Shown in pieces: positions 49,935 through 60,937 of a stretch of DNA of 64,000 nucleotides (position 1 is the first letter of the stretch; each line of letters starts with the position of its first letter). The notes beneath the pieces are model-generated. The model worked only from the letters and a program-made list of their open reading frames with translations, made no database searches and was not told the DNA's origin. Both the position numbers and the translations under genes were made by a program. The DNA comes from Alnus glutinosa (Eukaryota; Streptophyta; Magnoliopsida; Fagales; Betulaceae): positions 8,064,501-8,128,500 of the forward strand of contig NC_084896.1 of assembly GCF_958979055.1 (NCBI RefSeq), in the 5' to 3' direction.

Positions 49935-50753
49935 ATCCATCGTACTCCGGCACGGTGCATGTGTAAAAAACGAGAATTCAAAAATTGATACTTTACTTGC
50001 GTTTGTTGGTGAAACCTGTGCCATATCTGCACAAGCAATGATCTTAAGCGTTGAAAATAGTTTTGATTTTTTTTCATTCAATTCAAATCGTTTGATTAGT
50101 GAGCTCATGAAGTCATGTGGAACACCATCTAACTCTCACGTCTATAATGACTTACAGTTGTGTTCCATATAGAAAATCCAACGGCTACAAATTTAACAAA
50201 ATCAAATCGGACAGCTAAAAACACGCTAGGAAAGCGTGAAATAATTTTTTCTCTTCTAAAGTTGAAGTGTTTTTTAAAAATGCCCACTCAACCAACTTCT
50301 TCTCAATGCTAAAAATTATCTCCTACATGCACAATTACTAATGAATTCGGCTCCATGTTATCCCAATGATCATGACCGTGTAATTAAAGAAATAGTTTAA
50401 CTAGTAATTCACAACCGTTGACTTGGATCAACGAAGGTGCATGCATAATAGCATATAAAAACACTAAAACACTGTTTTAATTTTTAGTATAATTGGCATT
50501 TATTTGGCAAAAACTAATAGTTAACACTTGATACTATTTTTTTAAGGAATATTTTTAAATAGAATATGATAAAGTATTTTTTTAATTGCATATACATATT
50601 ACATATATTATATCATATAGTATTAAAATAAAAAATAATAGCATATAGTTAATGCTTCATAGCATATAGAATTTTGCAGTTAATTCATTGTTAGTTAAAA
50701 ATTTATAAAGCGTTAATACGTTAGTGTACACACAATATATTAACTAGAAGTCT

Positions 50754-50863
50754 TTTTTTTTTTTTTTTTTTTGACATATCCACACAAGAGGGGGGAAGGA
50801 GACTCGAACTAGTGATCTCCGCTTCATGAGACGTGGTCCCCAGCCGATTGAGTTACTCCTTAG
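50754..50863 (-). mobile_element. Short tRNA-derived SINE, minus orientation
   Basis: On the minus strand it begins with an A-box-like ACTCAATCGGCTGGGG, then a B box AGTTCGAGTC, and ends in a poly(A) tail (plus-strand T run at about 50753-50773). TAACTAGAAGTCT (50741-50753) and TAACTAGTAGTCT (50864-50876) flank it with one mismatch, consistent with a target duplication. Confidence 0.8.
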
Positions 50864-51088
50864 TAACTAGTAGTCTAGTAATATTAGTTAATATCATATA
50901 TGCTAATGTTAAATTTTAATAGTTTTTATATAATGTCATACACTAACAACTAACAAGTAACATAGTTACATATTAACTAACTTTTTTATTACTTATATTC
51001 TATGTTATCTAATTTAGTATATATTAATAAAGTTACTAACTTACTAAATTTGGTATTATAATACACTAATTGACGGATTATGTAATAC

Positions 51089-51310
51089 TGTAACGACCCA
51101 CCCCCAATGACACAATATTGTCCGCTTTTGGCTCCCTAAACCAGACTTCCCAAGAGGTCACCCATCCTAGGATTGCTCTCGCAGAAGCACGCTTAACTGC
51201 GGAGTTCTGATAGGTTCATAACCATTACGGCTTTAAAACGCGTTGTGTCATAAATGGTGCATTTATACATATAAGCACATCCTCATTTTCAGGCGATGTG
51301 GGACGTCACA
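51089..51310 (-). mobile_element. Cassandra TRIM solo LTR carrying a 5S rRNA-like segment
   Basis: On the minus strand it begins TGTGACGTCCCACATCG and ends GGGTGGGTCGTTACA, the ends of plant Cassandra LTRs. The middle contains a 5S rRNA-like stretch including CAGAACTCCGCAGTTAAGCG, followed by a GGATGGGTGACCTC block, i.e. the internal control region of 5S genes. AATAC flanks it on both sides (51084-51088 and 51311-51315). No internal region or second LTR is present, so it is a solo LTR. Confidence 0.95.
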
Positions 51311-52405
51311 AATACTAGGTTAGTAAATTATAAATTTATAATGTTGAATTGGTAATAATTACGATAATATTTAATTAATGATTATAAGCAAACATATTGT
51401 CGATTATAATATTATTATACTAATAACTTAATTTGAGATTACCTGAATCACGTTGTTATATATCTAATGATAATACGCAAATCATATGCTTATGTAGTTA
51501 TAGTTATATTCATATGATAACATTATATGATCTATAAATCATATGATCATATTATATTCACATTGTTGATTCGAATAATAATTTATATGATCTATAGACT
51601 ATAATGATATGATTTAAATTGTAATGACATGCTTGTGATAATGATTAAGTTGTGATTATAGCAAATACATTGTTTACTCCAATATTAATCACTTATTGAT
51701 ATTATATAAATTACAATGTCATTGTTGCACTTGAATACATTCAAGCATAGATTAAGAAACTACATATTGTATACTTATGTGGCATTATGTGCCTATGATA
51801 TTACACTTATGAATTATGAATTATGTAAACCATCAATCAACGGTTTCTGAGTATCTAATGATAATACTTATATCATATATATAATAGATCATATGATCTA
51901 AATTTGAATGTTAAGTTTTTACTTGTGAATATAACGAACACATTGATTACTTCAATACTAATCACTTAATTTGAGAATATATGAATTACATTGTCATTAT
52001 ACTTACATATATTCATGCATACATCAACGAACTATATATTTTATTTGTATGATGTTGTATATTTGTGTGACATTAAGTTCATAATATTATACTTATAACC
52101 TATAAATTAAAAAATAATATCATATAATAATATGAAATAAAAAGTAATTAAGTATGATAATATTGATATAAATATTAACTAACCTATATATACCTAATCG
52201 AGCTCGCAAGCTCTAAATGAGTTGGGTTAGCCGGTCGGATTGAGCTTGAAACAAGTCAAGTTCGCGAACTCTCGTCTAGTTCTGTCGAACAAGTTGGGTA
52301 TATATCACTTATTAATCGAGAGGGTTTATACAGTGCCAAGATTTGAGTTTGGACAGGGCTTAACCAAGTGGGTAATCGAATAGACTGGTTTGTTTACAGC
52401 CTTAC

Positions 52406-53168
52406 GTAGGGGTGTAAACAAACAAAGCTACCCGTGAGCTCACCCGAATTTGGCTCGATAAAGTTCGACTCATGTGTGACTCGGTTATTAAATGAGTCAT
52501 TCGTAAACACGAAACTATACTCGATTATTAAACGATACATACTCGTATAAAACTCGGCTACCTCATTTAAGATTTGCAAACATACTCATATGTGGGCTTG
52601 ACACGCTTATTTGCGCAGCTTGTATATATTCATATATATACATATTAATTAATAAATATATGTATATTTATTAATTATTTTAAAAATAACTTATATAGTA
52701 CATTACTTATTAAGTAACAATTAACAATAGTCATTGTGATTTTATATAGTATATATGTATATGTATATATTGAATATTAATTATTAAGTAACAATAATTT
52801 ATTGGTATATAATATATAATTATATCTATAAAGTATAAACTACAATTAAATAATTCTATTTATAAGTATCTGTATAATATATAATTTAATAATAAAAGTT
52901 AATCATGGGTCATAACTTAAATGATGATCCGATCACTAAGTATCTAATGGTAGTTGAATTGGTATATGAAACAAATCTAAACATAATGTCACGCATAGGG
53001 ATGAAGTCAACATTTGAGATTTATAGGAGATCGGCTGTTAAATCATTATAGCATGAAAGTCAAATCTCCAATTAATGTATACCATCCCAACAAGTAGTTG
53101 ATGAGCAGTTGTTGCATGCACAAATAAATTTATGATAAAAAGGGTATTAAAATGGAAATTGACGGCAA
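52406..53168. other. AT-rich intergenic region
   Basis: It begins with a second GGGGTGTAAAC/CGAGCTC-type hAT-like relic (to about 52625) and continues as very AT-rich non-coding DNA. Confidence 0.4.
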
Positions 53169-53169
53169 A

Positions 53170-53776
53170 TAATGCTTTGTTTATTTCGACGTAAAATGAT
53201 TTCTCGAAAATAATTTTCAGCGTTTGGAACGAACGAAAAAATCACGAAAGGTGAAAATGCAACTGTCGTCGGAATCCAGTAACGTTTGGTCGCCGTTATT
53301 GGATTCCTCCAGATCCCGGCCATTTTGGCCAGATCCAGCAGGATCAGTGGTCGGTTCCGTCCAGATCCGGCCGGATTTCGGCCATTTTGGCTAGATCTGG
53401 CTGTCTTTTGACCATGGCCGGATTCTGGCCAGTTTCGGCCTGAATCTGGTTCGTCAGCATCTGGCGACAGTGGCCGGAAGTCGCCGAAATCCAGCACCGT
53501 CAGTATTCCGGTGGCCGGATGTTACCGGATTCCAGCGCCGCCTGAATTCCGACAATCAACTATTTCTGGATTTCAGCAATCAGATATCAAACATGCATGC
53601 AAGGACCAAAAGTTTAATTTCGGAAAACGATTTACAGTTTTTAAAAACCGTAAATCGTTTTCCAAAAATTAAAAAAGTTTTACGCTCAAATCGAAAATAA
53701 TTTTCGCCCCTATCAAACACGGTAAAATGTCGAAATCATTTTTTAAAAATTATTTTACACCGAAACAAACGAAGTA
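53170..53776. mobile_element. Foldback MITE with CTTTGTTT ends and GGCCGGA-rich core
   Basis: The left end CTTTGTTTATTTCGACG, followed by TAAAATGATTT, pairs with the inverted right end (AAATTATTTTACACCGAAACAAACGAAG). A 14-bp perfect hairpin stem (GGAAAACGATTTAC) lies at 53617-53662. The core has many GGCCGGAT and GGCCATTTTGGCC motifs. It has no coding frame, and the target duplication is not resolved. Confidence 0.75.
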
Positions 53777-53803
53777 TAAATGGAAATAAATAACCATAAG
53801 ACT

Positions 53804-53807
<4 letters not shown>

Positions 53808-53854
<47 letters not shown>
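53808..53854. repeat. (AG)n microsatellite
   Basis: About 23 AG units. It gives a false serine-leucine frame on the minus strand. Confidence 0.95.
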
Positions 53855-53855
<1 letters not shown>

Positions 53856-55399
53856 CCAATCATCAACCTTGTGAAGTCTAACCTTGTGGTCGTTCCGTCG
53901 TAGGTGGCATTTGTTGAAGTAAAACGTACGGCACATTAATACGACCGGTCGGTTGAAGGGCTGTGAATGTAGGACGACTTTCGAGACGCACGTGCACCTA
54001 CCGGAAAAACGATCCTCTCCATTTGGCTTCAACCGGATACAAGCCGGTTCACGGCTAGGATATTTTTTGAAACAACCGAAGGCTAACAATTAGCCACGTC
54101 ATATGAAAGAAAGTTAATGGGTAAGAGGCCATTGATTGACATCGTTAGCCCACTGATTATATTAAAAAAGAAAATAAAACAAAAAAACAAAAAACAAAAA
54201 ACTTCCAAAATGTCTCCTTGTCCCTCATCGATAGTGTTATCTTCTTCCTCAAAACTTCCAAAACGTCTCCCCGTGCGGGCATTCCTACCTTGCTCACTCA
54301 AAAACGTCTTCCCTTAAAATCTTCGCTCCTCTCTACCCTACCTTGCTCCTCCTTCCCTCACCATGTTCCTTTCAGTCGGTGAAAGTTCAAAAAATTTTGA
54401 AATGAAGAAAATTAGAACGACCCATAAACTACGAAAGTTCAAAAAAGAAAATGAAAAACCTAGAATACAATTATTGTTGGCTTAAAAAAAAAACTGAAAA
54501 ATCCTCCATCAAGTAAAGGGGAAAATAAACAAAATCAAGAGAATGACTACGAAATGAAGAGAATTAGAACGATCCAAAAACTTCGAAAGTAAAAAAAAAA
54601 AAAAAAAAAAAAAAATGAAGAACCCATAAATATATATTTTTTTTGTCGGCTTACAAAATAAAAAGATGGAAACTCCCTCCCTAGTCCTTGCAACTCTTTT
54701 TTCACTTCCATCGCCTTCGCCATCATTGTCGGATTAGAGTCAAGTTTCTCTTCTTGCAGACATGGGATGGAAGAGGGGGAGGGGGACAACACTTTGAAGT
54801 CACTTGTTCAAGCAACACTTTGGATAAAACACAACTCAAGCTACAATTCAGATAATAGCCCATAAACAACAAAACAGAGCACATTTGAAAGAGAGGATAA
54901 TGCTGTACAAGAAGCCGAAAACCAAGGAGATAAGGACGGGAATCAAAATCACCTAGTAAGCTGATAATATGAAGTTTTGACTTTGTCAAATGTGTAGGTA
55001 TTTCGATTGTTGTATTTTCAAATATGTAAATCAAGTCTATCGGTGGTCTCCTCCTTTGTGTTCGCTGCCATTGTTAACTCGCCATTTTCTTTTCTTTCTC
55101 AATTGTCTCTCTCCTCTGGGATGGAAGACAGTAAGACTCCATTAAAATTAATGTTTCCTCTTTTTCTAATGCGTTAAGTAACAGTTTAATACGTGGCAAC
55201 TTTGAGGCCTTGGATTCCTTTTAAAAGATCGTAACCGTTAATCGGCTTGTATCCAGTCCTCTTCAACAGGAGAGTATCCGGATCCCACCTACCGTTCCTT
55301 CTAGTTGATGCTTTTACTCTATTGTTCTTTTGCACACCTTTTCCTTTCCTATATTTAGAGATTCATTTTATTTGATTGTTCGGGTATCGGATCGAAACA
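53855..55399. other. Non-coding region upstream of CXE copy 2
   Basis: No supported gene. Near the right end a TATA-like TATATTTA at 55350-55357 lies about 45 bp before the start codon of the next CXE gene, suggesting a short leader. Confidence 0.45.
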
Positions 55400-56317
55400 A
55401 TGGATTCAAGCACCAACGAAATATCGCACGATTTCCCACCCTACTTCAGAGTATTCAAAGATGGCCGCGTGGAGAGACTGGGGAGGCACGCCGTCCCCGA
55501 ACTTGCTCCCCCCGGCCTAGACCCCAAAACCCACGTCCAAACCAGAGACGTCGTCGTCTCATCCGAATCCGGCGTATCGGCCCGCCTCTTCCTCCCAAAA
55601 ATCAGCCACCCAGATCACAAGTTGCCACTTGTCGTTCACTACCACGGTGGAGCCTTCTGTGTTGGATCGCCTTTCCACAGGGCCTTCCACAATTTCCTTG
55701 TATCTCTCGCCGCAGCGGCCAATGCCTTCGTTATCTCCGTTGACTATAGGCTTGCCCCGGAGCACCCTCTACCAACCGGGCATCAGGACTCGTGGGCCGC
55801 ACTGCAGTGGATCGCTACCCACTCGAAGGGTGAAGGACCCGACCCGTGGCTTAAAGAGCATGCGGATTTCGGGCGGGTTTTCTTGGCGGGGGAGAGCGCT
55901 GGGGCCAACATAGCCCACTACGTGGCAGTTCAAGCTGGTGCCACTGAATTGGTTGGCCCTAACATTGTCGGGTCACTCATACTGCACCCGTATTTCGGTG
56001 GTAAAGAGCTAGATGGACTTTACAGTTTTATGTATCCAACGGGCGCCGGGTTCAGTGACCCGATGCTGTACCCGAAAGTGGATCCGAATCTGTCGCGTAT
56101 GGCTGGTGCGAAGGTGCTGGTTTGCGTGGCAGATAAAGATTGGTTGCGAGATAGAGGGGTGGGTTACTGTGAAGCAGTGGGTAAGAGTGGGTGGGGTGGG
56201 ACGGTGTCGTTTTATGAGACGGAAGGTGAGGACCACGGCTTTTTTGTGTTGAATCCGACTAGTGAGAAGGTGGAGCCGCTGCTTAAAGTCATGGCTGATT
56301 TCATAAATCTGGACTGA
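55400..56317 (+). CDS. Carboxylesterase, CXE family, cluster copy 2
   Basis: An intact intronless frame of 305 residues. The ATG at 55400 opens MDSSTNEISHDFPPYF, matching the family N-terminus. It has oxyanion motif HGGA (82-85, Ala where the consensus has Gly), nucleophile Ser166 in GESAGAN, Asp247 in VADKDWLRDRG and His279 in GEDHGFF. The DYRLAPEHPLP block is intact. It is closest by eye to copy 3, sharing long identical stretches around the nucleophile. The usual family HxFH ending reads HGFF here. It is probably a cytosolic small-molecule ester hydrolase; the substrate is unknown. Confidence 0.93.
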   Translation: MDSSTNEISHDFPPYFRVFKDGRVERLGRHAVPELAPPGLDPKTHVQTRDVVVSSESGVSARLFLPKISHPDHKLPLVVHYHGGAFCVGSPFHRAFHNFLVSLAAAANAFVISVDYRLAPEHPLPTGHQDSWAALQWIATHSKGEGPDPWLKEHADFGRVFLAGESAGANIAHYVAVQAGATELVGPNIVGSLILHPYFGGKELDGLYSFMYPTGAGFSDPMLYPKVDPNLSRMAGAKVLVCVADKDWLRDRGVGYCEAVGKSGWGGTVSFYETEGEDHGFFVLNPTSEKVEPLLKVMADFINLD

Positions 56318-56793
56318 CAGTTATTTCGGTTGTCATTTCAGTTTCATCTGTATTCATTCTGGTCAACTCTCCGTTGTATTTATACTATTGGTATTGGTAA
56401 TTGTTTTTAATTCAAGAAAGAAATGGCTTGTGAAAAACATATGTGAATATTCACAATTTTTATGCTTTTTGGCATGGATTTGTTCCTGTGCTATTTATTC
56501 CGGTGCAGCTAAATACTCTGAGAAAAAAAAACACCTGCAAGGGGAATTATTAGATATGTGCTTATTCTCAATTGGCTCAATTATGAGAACAATTAAGATC
56601 GGAATCATCCAAATGGATAAGAGAAATTCGGCTAGATTTTTTTTTTTTACTTCGTCGTGTTTATTTTTCCGGTTATATTTGTTTTCAAATGATATATCAT
56701 TTATAAGTTCAGATAGTAGCAGATAGTAGCGTTCAAGTAATGCCTTTGATTTCACATGTTTTAGCCTATGGTTTTTAGATTGCTTTTTTTCTT

Positions 56794-56838
<45 letters not shown>

Positions 56839-58315
56839 TGGTTTGGGCCATGTCACCGCCCATCAATTTTTTTTTTTTTTTGGGTTAAAAAAATTAGGTA
56901 TTTTTTTTTTTTAATAATTTCTTTATCCTATATGACAATAAAGGCATGGGTATCCGTATCACATGTGATATATCACCACATAGGATGATAATATGAGTTG
57001 GTTTCAATATGTGGTAATCGGGACATGCATGTGTCAACATTTTTAGTGTGTAGATGTGGACGGCTGTAAAAATAAAAAATGATAGTATATTAGAACTAGT
57101 TAATAATATATTGACTATTTACTAATTTAACTATAATGAACTTATGTTTATTATTGGATAATTAACTTAGTATATATTATCTAACAAGTTAATATACTAA
57201 TATATTAACTAACTGATTAGCAGTGACGAAGCCAAGATTTTGGATCAAGGGGTTAATATTAAAAAAAATTGAAAAAAAGTTTTAAAGAATATAATTTCTC
57301 TTTATTTTTTTCAATTTTTAAACCCTACCAATAGTATCTCTTACAGAATAGGCAAATGACTTGTAATAGTTAAATTTGACTGTTATCATTTTTTATTACT
57401 TATCTTTTTTGTGTCTCTTTTTTTTAATCTTTTCTCTCACCTCCTCTTTCCTTGTGCCTTCTACCATTGACGAAAGGAAGTCCAGCTTTCTCATCTTCTC
57501 CACCCTAAAGCCATGGACGAAATGGAGGCAAGTGGACACCCGTATACCGCCAAACCAATTTCTCATCTTCTCCACCCTAAAGTCATGGACGAAAGGGACG
57601 CCAGAGGCACCCATATACCACCAAACCAATTTCTCATCTTCTTTACCATAAAGCCATGAACGAAAAGGAAGACACTGTCCTTCAAATAAGCGGCAAAATC
57701 ACCTAATTTTATTTGAAAGGTTGAAGTAGAAGAAGTATTTTTGTTTAGGTGAAGAAAAAGAACCTTGTCTGTTCTGGTTTTTGAGTGCAGACGCGTGGAG
57801 ATACAGATGCGTGGCAGCGTGGAGATAGGTTTTAACAAAAACAAAAATAATAAATAATAAATAAATAAATACTTATTTTAATAAAATTGAGAGAAATTTA
57901 GATAAATTGATAAAGAAAGGTGTTGAAAAATAGTTAGCTAAATTAGTAAAAGTTGGTTTTCATTATCCATCCTGAATAAAATTTTAGGTAGCCGCCGTGC
58001 GTGGTCTTAGTGTCAGCTTGTTAAAGAAACCCAAACGTGTGAAATTTATACGATGCAAATCTGCACCTATTCATAGCACCTGTTGATTTATAGCAGCCCT
58101 ATAAAGAGGAACAATCCGAGCAACATGGGTTCACCACTTCACCATTGATACTCATGAGCTATCTAATCTTCACTTTGCGATGCAGTCCCGATAAACAAAA
58201 TATCCTTTGATTCCTTTCCATATATTATTATTATTATTATTATTATTATTTTTTTTTGGATAAGCCAGTATATTCAATATCTTTCTCTCTCACAACCTCA
58301 GACGCATATTTTGGA
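56318..58315. other. Intergenic region between CXE copies 2 and 3
   Basis: No gene is supported. It contains a T run at about 56797-56833, a degenerate transposon-like CAGTGACGAAGCCAAGATTTTGGA motif at about 57221, the 72-bp tandem repeats listed separately, and an (ATT)n run at about 58224-58250 just before copy 3. Confidence 0.5.
57487..57680 (-). repeat. Three imperfect tandem copies of a 72-bp unit
   Basis: Units starting TTTCTCATCTTCT at 57487, 57559 and 57630 (spacing 72 and 71) share CCATAAAGCCATG-like centres. On the minus strand two units read as a 24-residue repeat ending in VEKMRNWFGG. The third copy is shifted by one base, so the frame is broken there. No known protein family is evident. 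Confidence 0.7.
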
Positions 58316-59224
58316 ATGGATTCCAGCATCAACCAAACAACTCACGAATTCCCACCCTACTTCAAAGTACACAGAGATGGCCGCATAGAGAGGTACGGGG
58401 TCCCTGACTATTTTTCTACTGGTCTAGACCCCAAAACCCAGGTGCAATCCAAGGACGTCGTCGTGTTATCCGAATCCGGCGTTTCGGCCCGGCTCTTCCT
58501 CCCAAAAGTGAACGGCCCAGATCCCAAGTTGCCACTCGTCGTTCACTACCACGGTGGAGGCTTCTGCATCGGATCGCCTTTCGTCGAGACATTCCATAAT
58601 TTTCTTCTATCTCTCGCCTCAGCGGCACATGCTGTTGTTATCTCCGTCGACTACAGGCTTGCCCCGGAGCACCCTCTACCAACTGCGCATGAGGACGCGT
58701 GGGCCGCACTGCAGTGGATCGCTACCCACTCGAAGGGGCAAGGACCCGACCCGTGGCTGAACGAGTATGCGGATTTCGGGCGGGTTTTCTTGGCGGGCGA
58801 GAGCGCTGGGGCCAACATAGCCCACTACGTGGCTGTTCAGGCTGGCGCGACCGGGTTGGATGGCCCGAACATTATTGGGTTACTCATGGTGCACCCATTT
58901 TTCGGTGGTAAAGAGCCTAGTAAAATGTACGGTTTTATGTGTCCAACGAGCGCCGGGTTCCATGACCCGATAATGTACCCGGCAGTGGATCCGAAATTGC
59001 CGAGTATGGCGGGTACGAAGGTCCTGGTTTGCCTGGCAGAGAAAGATTCGTTGCGAGATAGGGGGTTGGATTATTGTGAGACATTGAGTAAGAGTGGGTG
59101 GGGCGGGACCGTGTCATTATATGAAACGGAAGGAGAGGGGCATGGCTTTTTTCTGTTGAATCCGAGTAGTGACAAGGTGGAGCCCCTGATCAAGGCCATG
59201 GTTGATTTCATAAAATTGGGCTGA
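58316..59224 (+). CDS. Carboxylesterase, CXE family, cluster copy 3
   Basis: An intact intronless frame of 302 residues. The ATG at 58316 opens MDSSINQTTHEFPPYF; the frame extends upstream only through a TTG-led stretch without family similarity. It has oxyanion HGGG (79-82), Ser163 in GESAGAN, Asp244 in LAEKDSLRDRG and His276 in GEGHGFF. It is most similar to copy 2 (same MDSS start, same YVAVQAGAT after the nucleophile, same HGFF ending). The pair is probably the youngest duplication of the cluster. Ester hydrolase activity is likely; the substrate is not predictable. Confidence 0.93.
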   Translation: MDSSINQTTHEFPPYFKVHRDGRIERYGVPDYFSTGLDPKTQVQSKDVVVLSESGVSARLFLPKVNGPDPKLPLVVHYHGGGFCIGSPFVETFHNFLLSLASAAHAVVISVDYRLAPEHPLPTAHEDAWAALQWIATHSKGQGPDPWLNEYADFGRVFLAGESAGANIAHYVAVQAGATGLDGPNIIGLLMVHPFFGGKEPSKMYGFMCPTSAGFHDPIMYPAVDPKLPSMAGTKVLVCLAEKDSLRDRGLDYCETLSKSGWGGTVSLYETEGEGHGFFLLNPSSDKVEPLIKAMVDFIKLG

Positions 59225-59779
59225 GAGTTATTAATTATATCCGGGCAGGTGAGAATGTGACATCCCTTACGCACCTACCTTTTTATATGCGGAGTGGGGC
59301 TCATTTGAGGTGGGTCCCACTCTAAGTAATAAGGAGAGTGTGTAATGAATGTGTATTGAGTAAGTGTGTATTGGATGTTTTATTTTATCTTTTTCCTTAT
59401 ATCTTTTCTCTTTGTATTGGGTGTTTTTTTTTATATGATGCAAGAAGTTAAATTATGTATGAGATAAATAAATATATAAATAAATAATGTCTTTGTATTT
59501 CCTAGAAGCAGAAATTATAATTTCAAGATCCAAAATACCTATATGCAAATAACGAATAATAATCATAATAACTTTACAAATATGGACGCGAATGTTACTA
59601 ATATTCACATTTACATTTTTATCCCTAAACTATTTTTTGTCTGGCCGGAAGACAGACATGGGTAAGGATCTTCCTTCCTCTTTGGCCTACTGTGAGAAAT
59701 TGAAAATGAGTGCAAGTGTATGAATAGACTCAATAGGGTTATTTGATTAATTTTAAACCTTAAAAAGTAATTTATTTAA
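59225..59779. other. 3' flank of CXE copy 3
   Basis: AT-rich; it ends at the MITE at 59780. No gene is seen. Confidence 0.5.
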
Positions 59780-60310
59780 GGAATAATTGTACTATTGGTC
59801 TATAAAGTTGGCTTAAATTACAAATTACTCCCTGTGGTATAAAAAGTTTATGGATGGTCTTTGTAGTAAACTATAATTACGAATTACTCTCTGAACCCGT
59901 TTTTAGTCCACCATATTAATAGATTTCGTTAGTTTGGCACGTCATATCTAATAGAAAATCGACACGTGGCCATCCTAGGCCTAGAAGAGGCTGTGCGCCA
60001 CCTCCAGACGTGGTCAAGCCACCCTCAGTAGCCACCCCTTTGCTATTTTTTATTTTTATTTTTAAACAAAAAACATATTTTTTTTAAGTTTTATTGATTT
60101 ATATTTTTTTTATTGTAATGAACACGTATCAATTTCTTATTGGGTATGACGTGACAAACTAACGGAATCTATTAATTTGGTGGACAGAAAAACAGGTTTA
60201 GAGAGTAATTTGTAATTATTGTTTATCATATGAATCATTCATGAACTTTTTGTACCATATGAAGTGATTTATAATTGGTTAATTTTAAAGATTATTGGTA
60301 CAATTATCTA
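59780..60310. mobile_element. Mutator-like MITE with perfect 9-bp target duplication
   Basis: The left arm (ATAATTGTACTATTGGTC, then a GGCTTAAATTACAAATTACTC-like stretch) pairs with the inverted right arm over more than 150 bp, through CTAACGGAATCTATTAA-type blocks. TTTATTTAA occurs directly outside both ends (59771-59779 and 60311-60319), a 9-bp duplication as made by Mutator-like elements. The core around 59990-60045 is rich in GCCACC motifs. It has no open frame. Confidence 0.85.
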
Positions 60311-60319
60311 TTTATTTAA

Positions 60320-60937
60320 TAAAAGAGCAAATTTATAAGGTATGTGCATGGCTGACACGCAGACTGTTGAGATGACATTTTATGGACGATTGAGATTTGT
60401 GCTATAGGAGCTCGTGTAACACGGATATTGGAAATTGCAAATGTGTTTAGTTAAGATTGTTGTGATAAATTTTTGTTATTAATAATATTAAGTGATTGAT
60501 GTGATACAAGGTAGAAAAAATTTATATATAAAAAATAAAATAAAATAAAAATTATATTATAGTTAATATTTTTATTTAAATAGTAATAATGAATTTATTA
60601 ATGTAATATAAACCGTAAAAAACAAAAATAAAAATGTTTTAAAATTAATTATTTAAAAAAAAAAAAAAAGGTGGTACGTTACCAATCACACCCAACAGCT
60701 CTTCTACGATAACGTCACTGATGAACAAATCTTGCGTACGACTTTGTTCTTTTTCCATTCTTTCTCATTGGGTCCCATTTCTTTTTTTCTTTTCCATATA
60801 TATATATAATAATTTTGATATGACATCATATATTGACTTGATCACATCATATATTGACTTGTTCACCTATTCTTCCGCTCCATCTTCTCTCCCATAATAC
60901 ACAAAGGATTCAAAGGAAGCTGCAGTTAGGTCTAACA
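60320..60937. other. Region upstream of CXE copy 4
   Basis: AT-rich. A tandem ATCATATATTGACTTG pair lies at about 60825-60860 and a TATATATATA run at about 60798. It is the likely promoter of copy 4; no exact site is assigned. Confidence 0.4.

Larger units (their letters stand above)
49205..52405. mobile_element. Possible hAT-like non-autonomous element with nested insertions
   Basis: Near the left end is GGGGTAGTGCTGTAAA and at the right end TTTACAGCC, inverted relatives, followed by a second GGGGTGTAAAC end at 52409. Both edges carry GAGCTCG/CGAGC-rich stretches typical of such elements. An imperfect TTAC(AC)GTAGGGG occurs on both sides. Inside are a MITE, a SINE and a Cassandra solo LTR. 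No transposase is present and the ends are not well resolved. Confidence 0.4.

Noticed and set aside
51120..51215. 5S rRNA gene
   Set aside because: Only part of 5S is present, diverged and inside a Cassandra LTR with its own ends and target duplication.
55430..56300. HIDH-type dehydratase as a firm call for CXE copies
   Set aside because: HIDH enzymes have Thr in place of the nucleophilic Ser; these copies have Ser, so esterase is the safer call.
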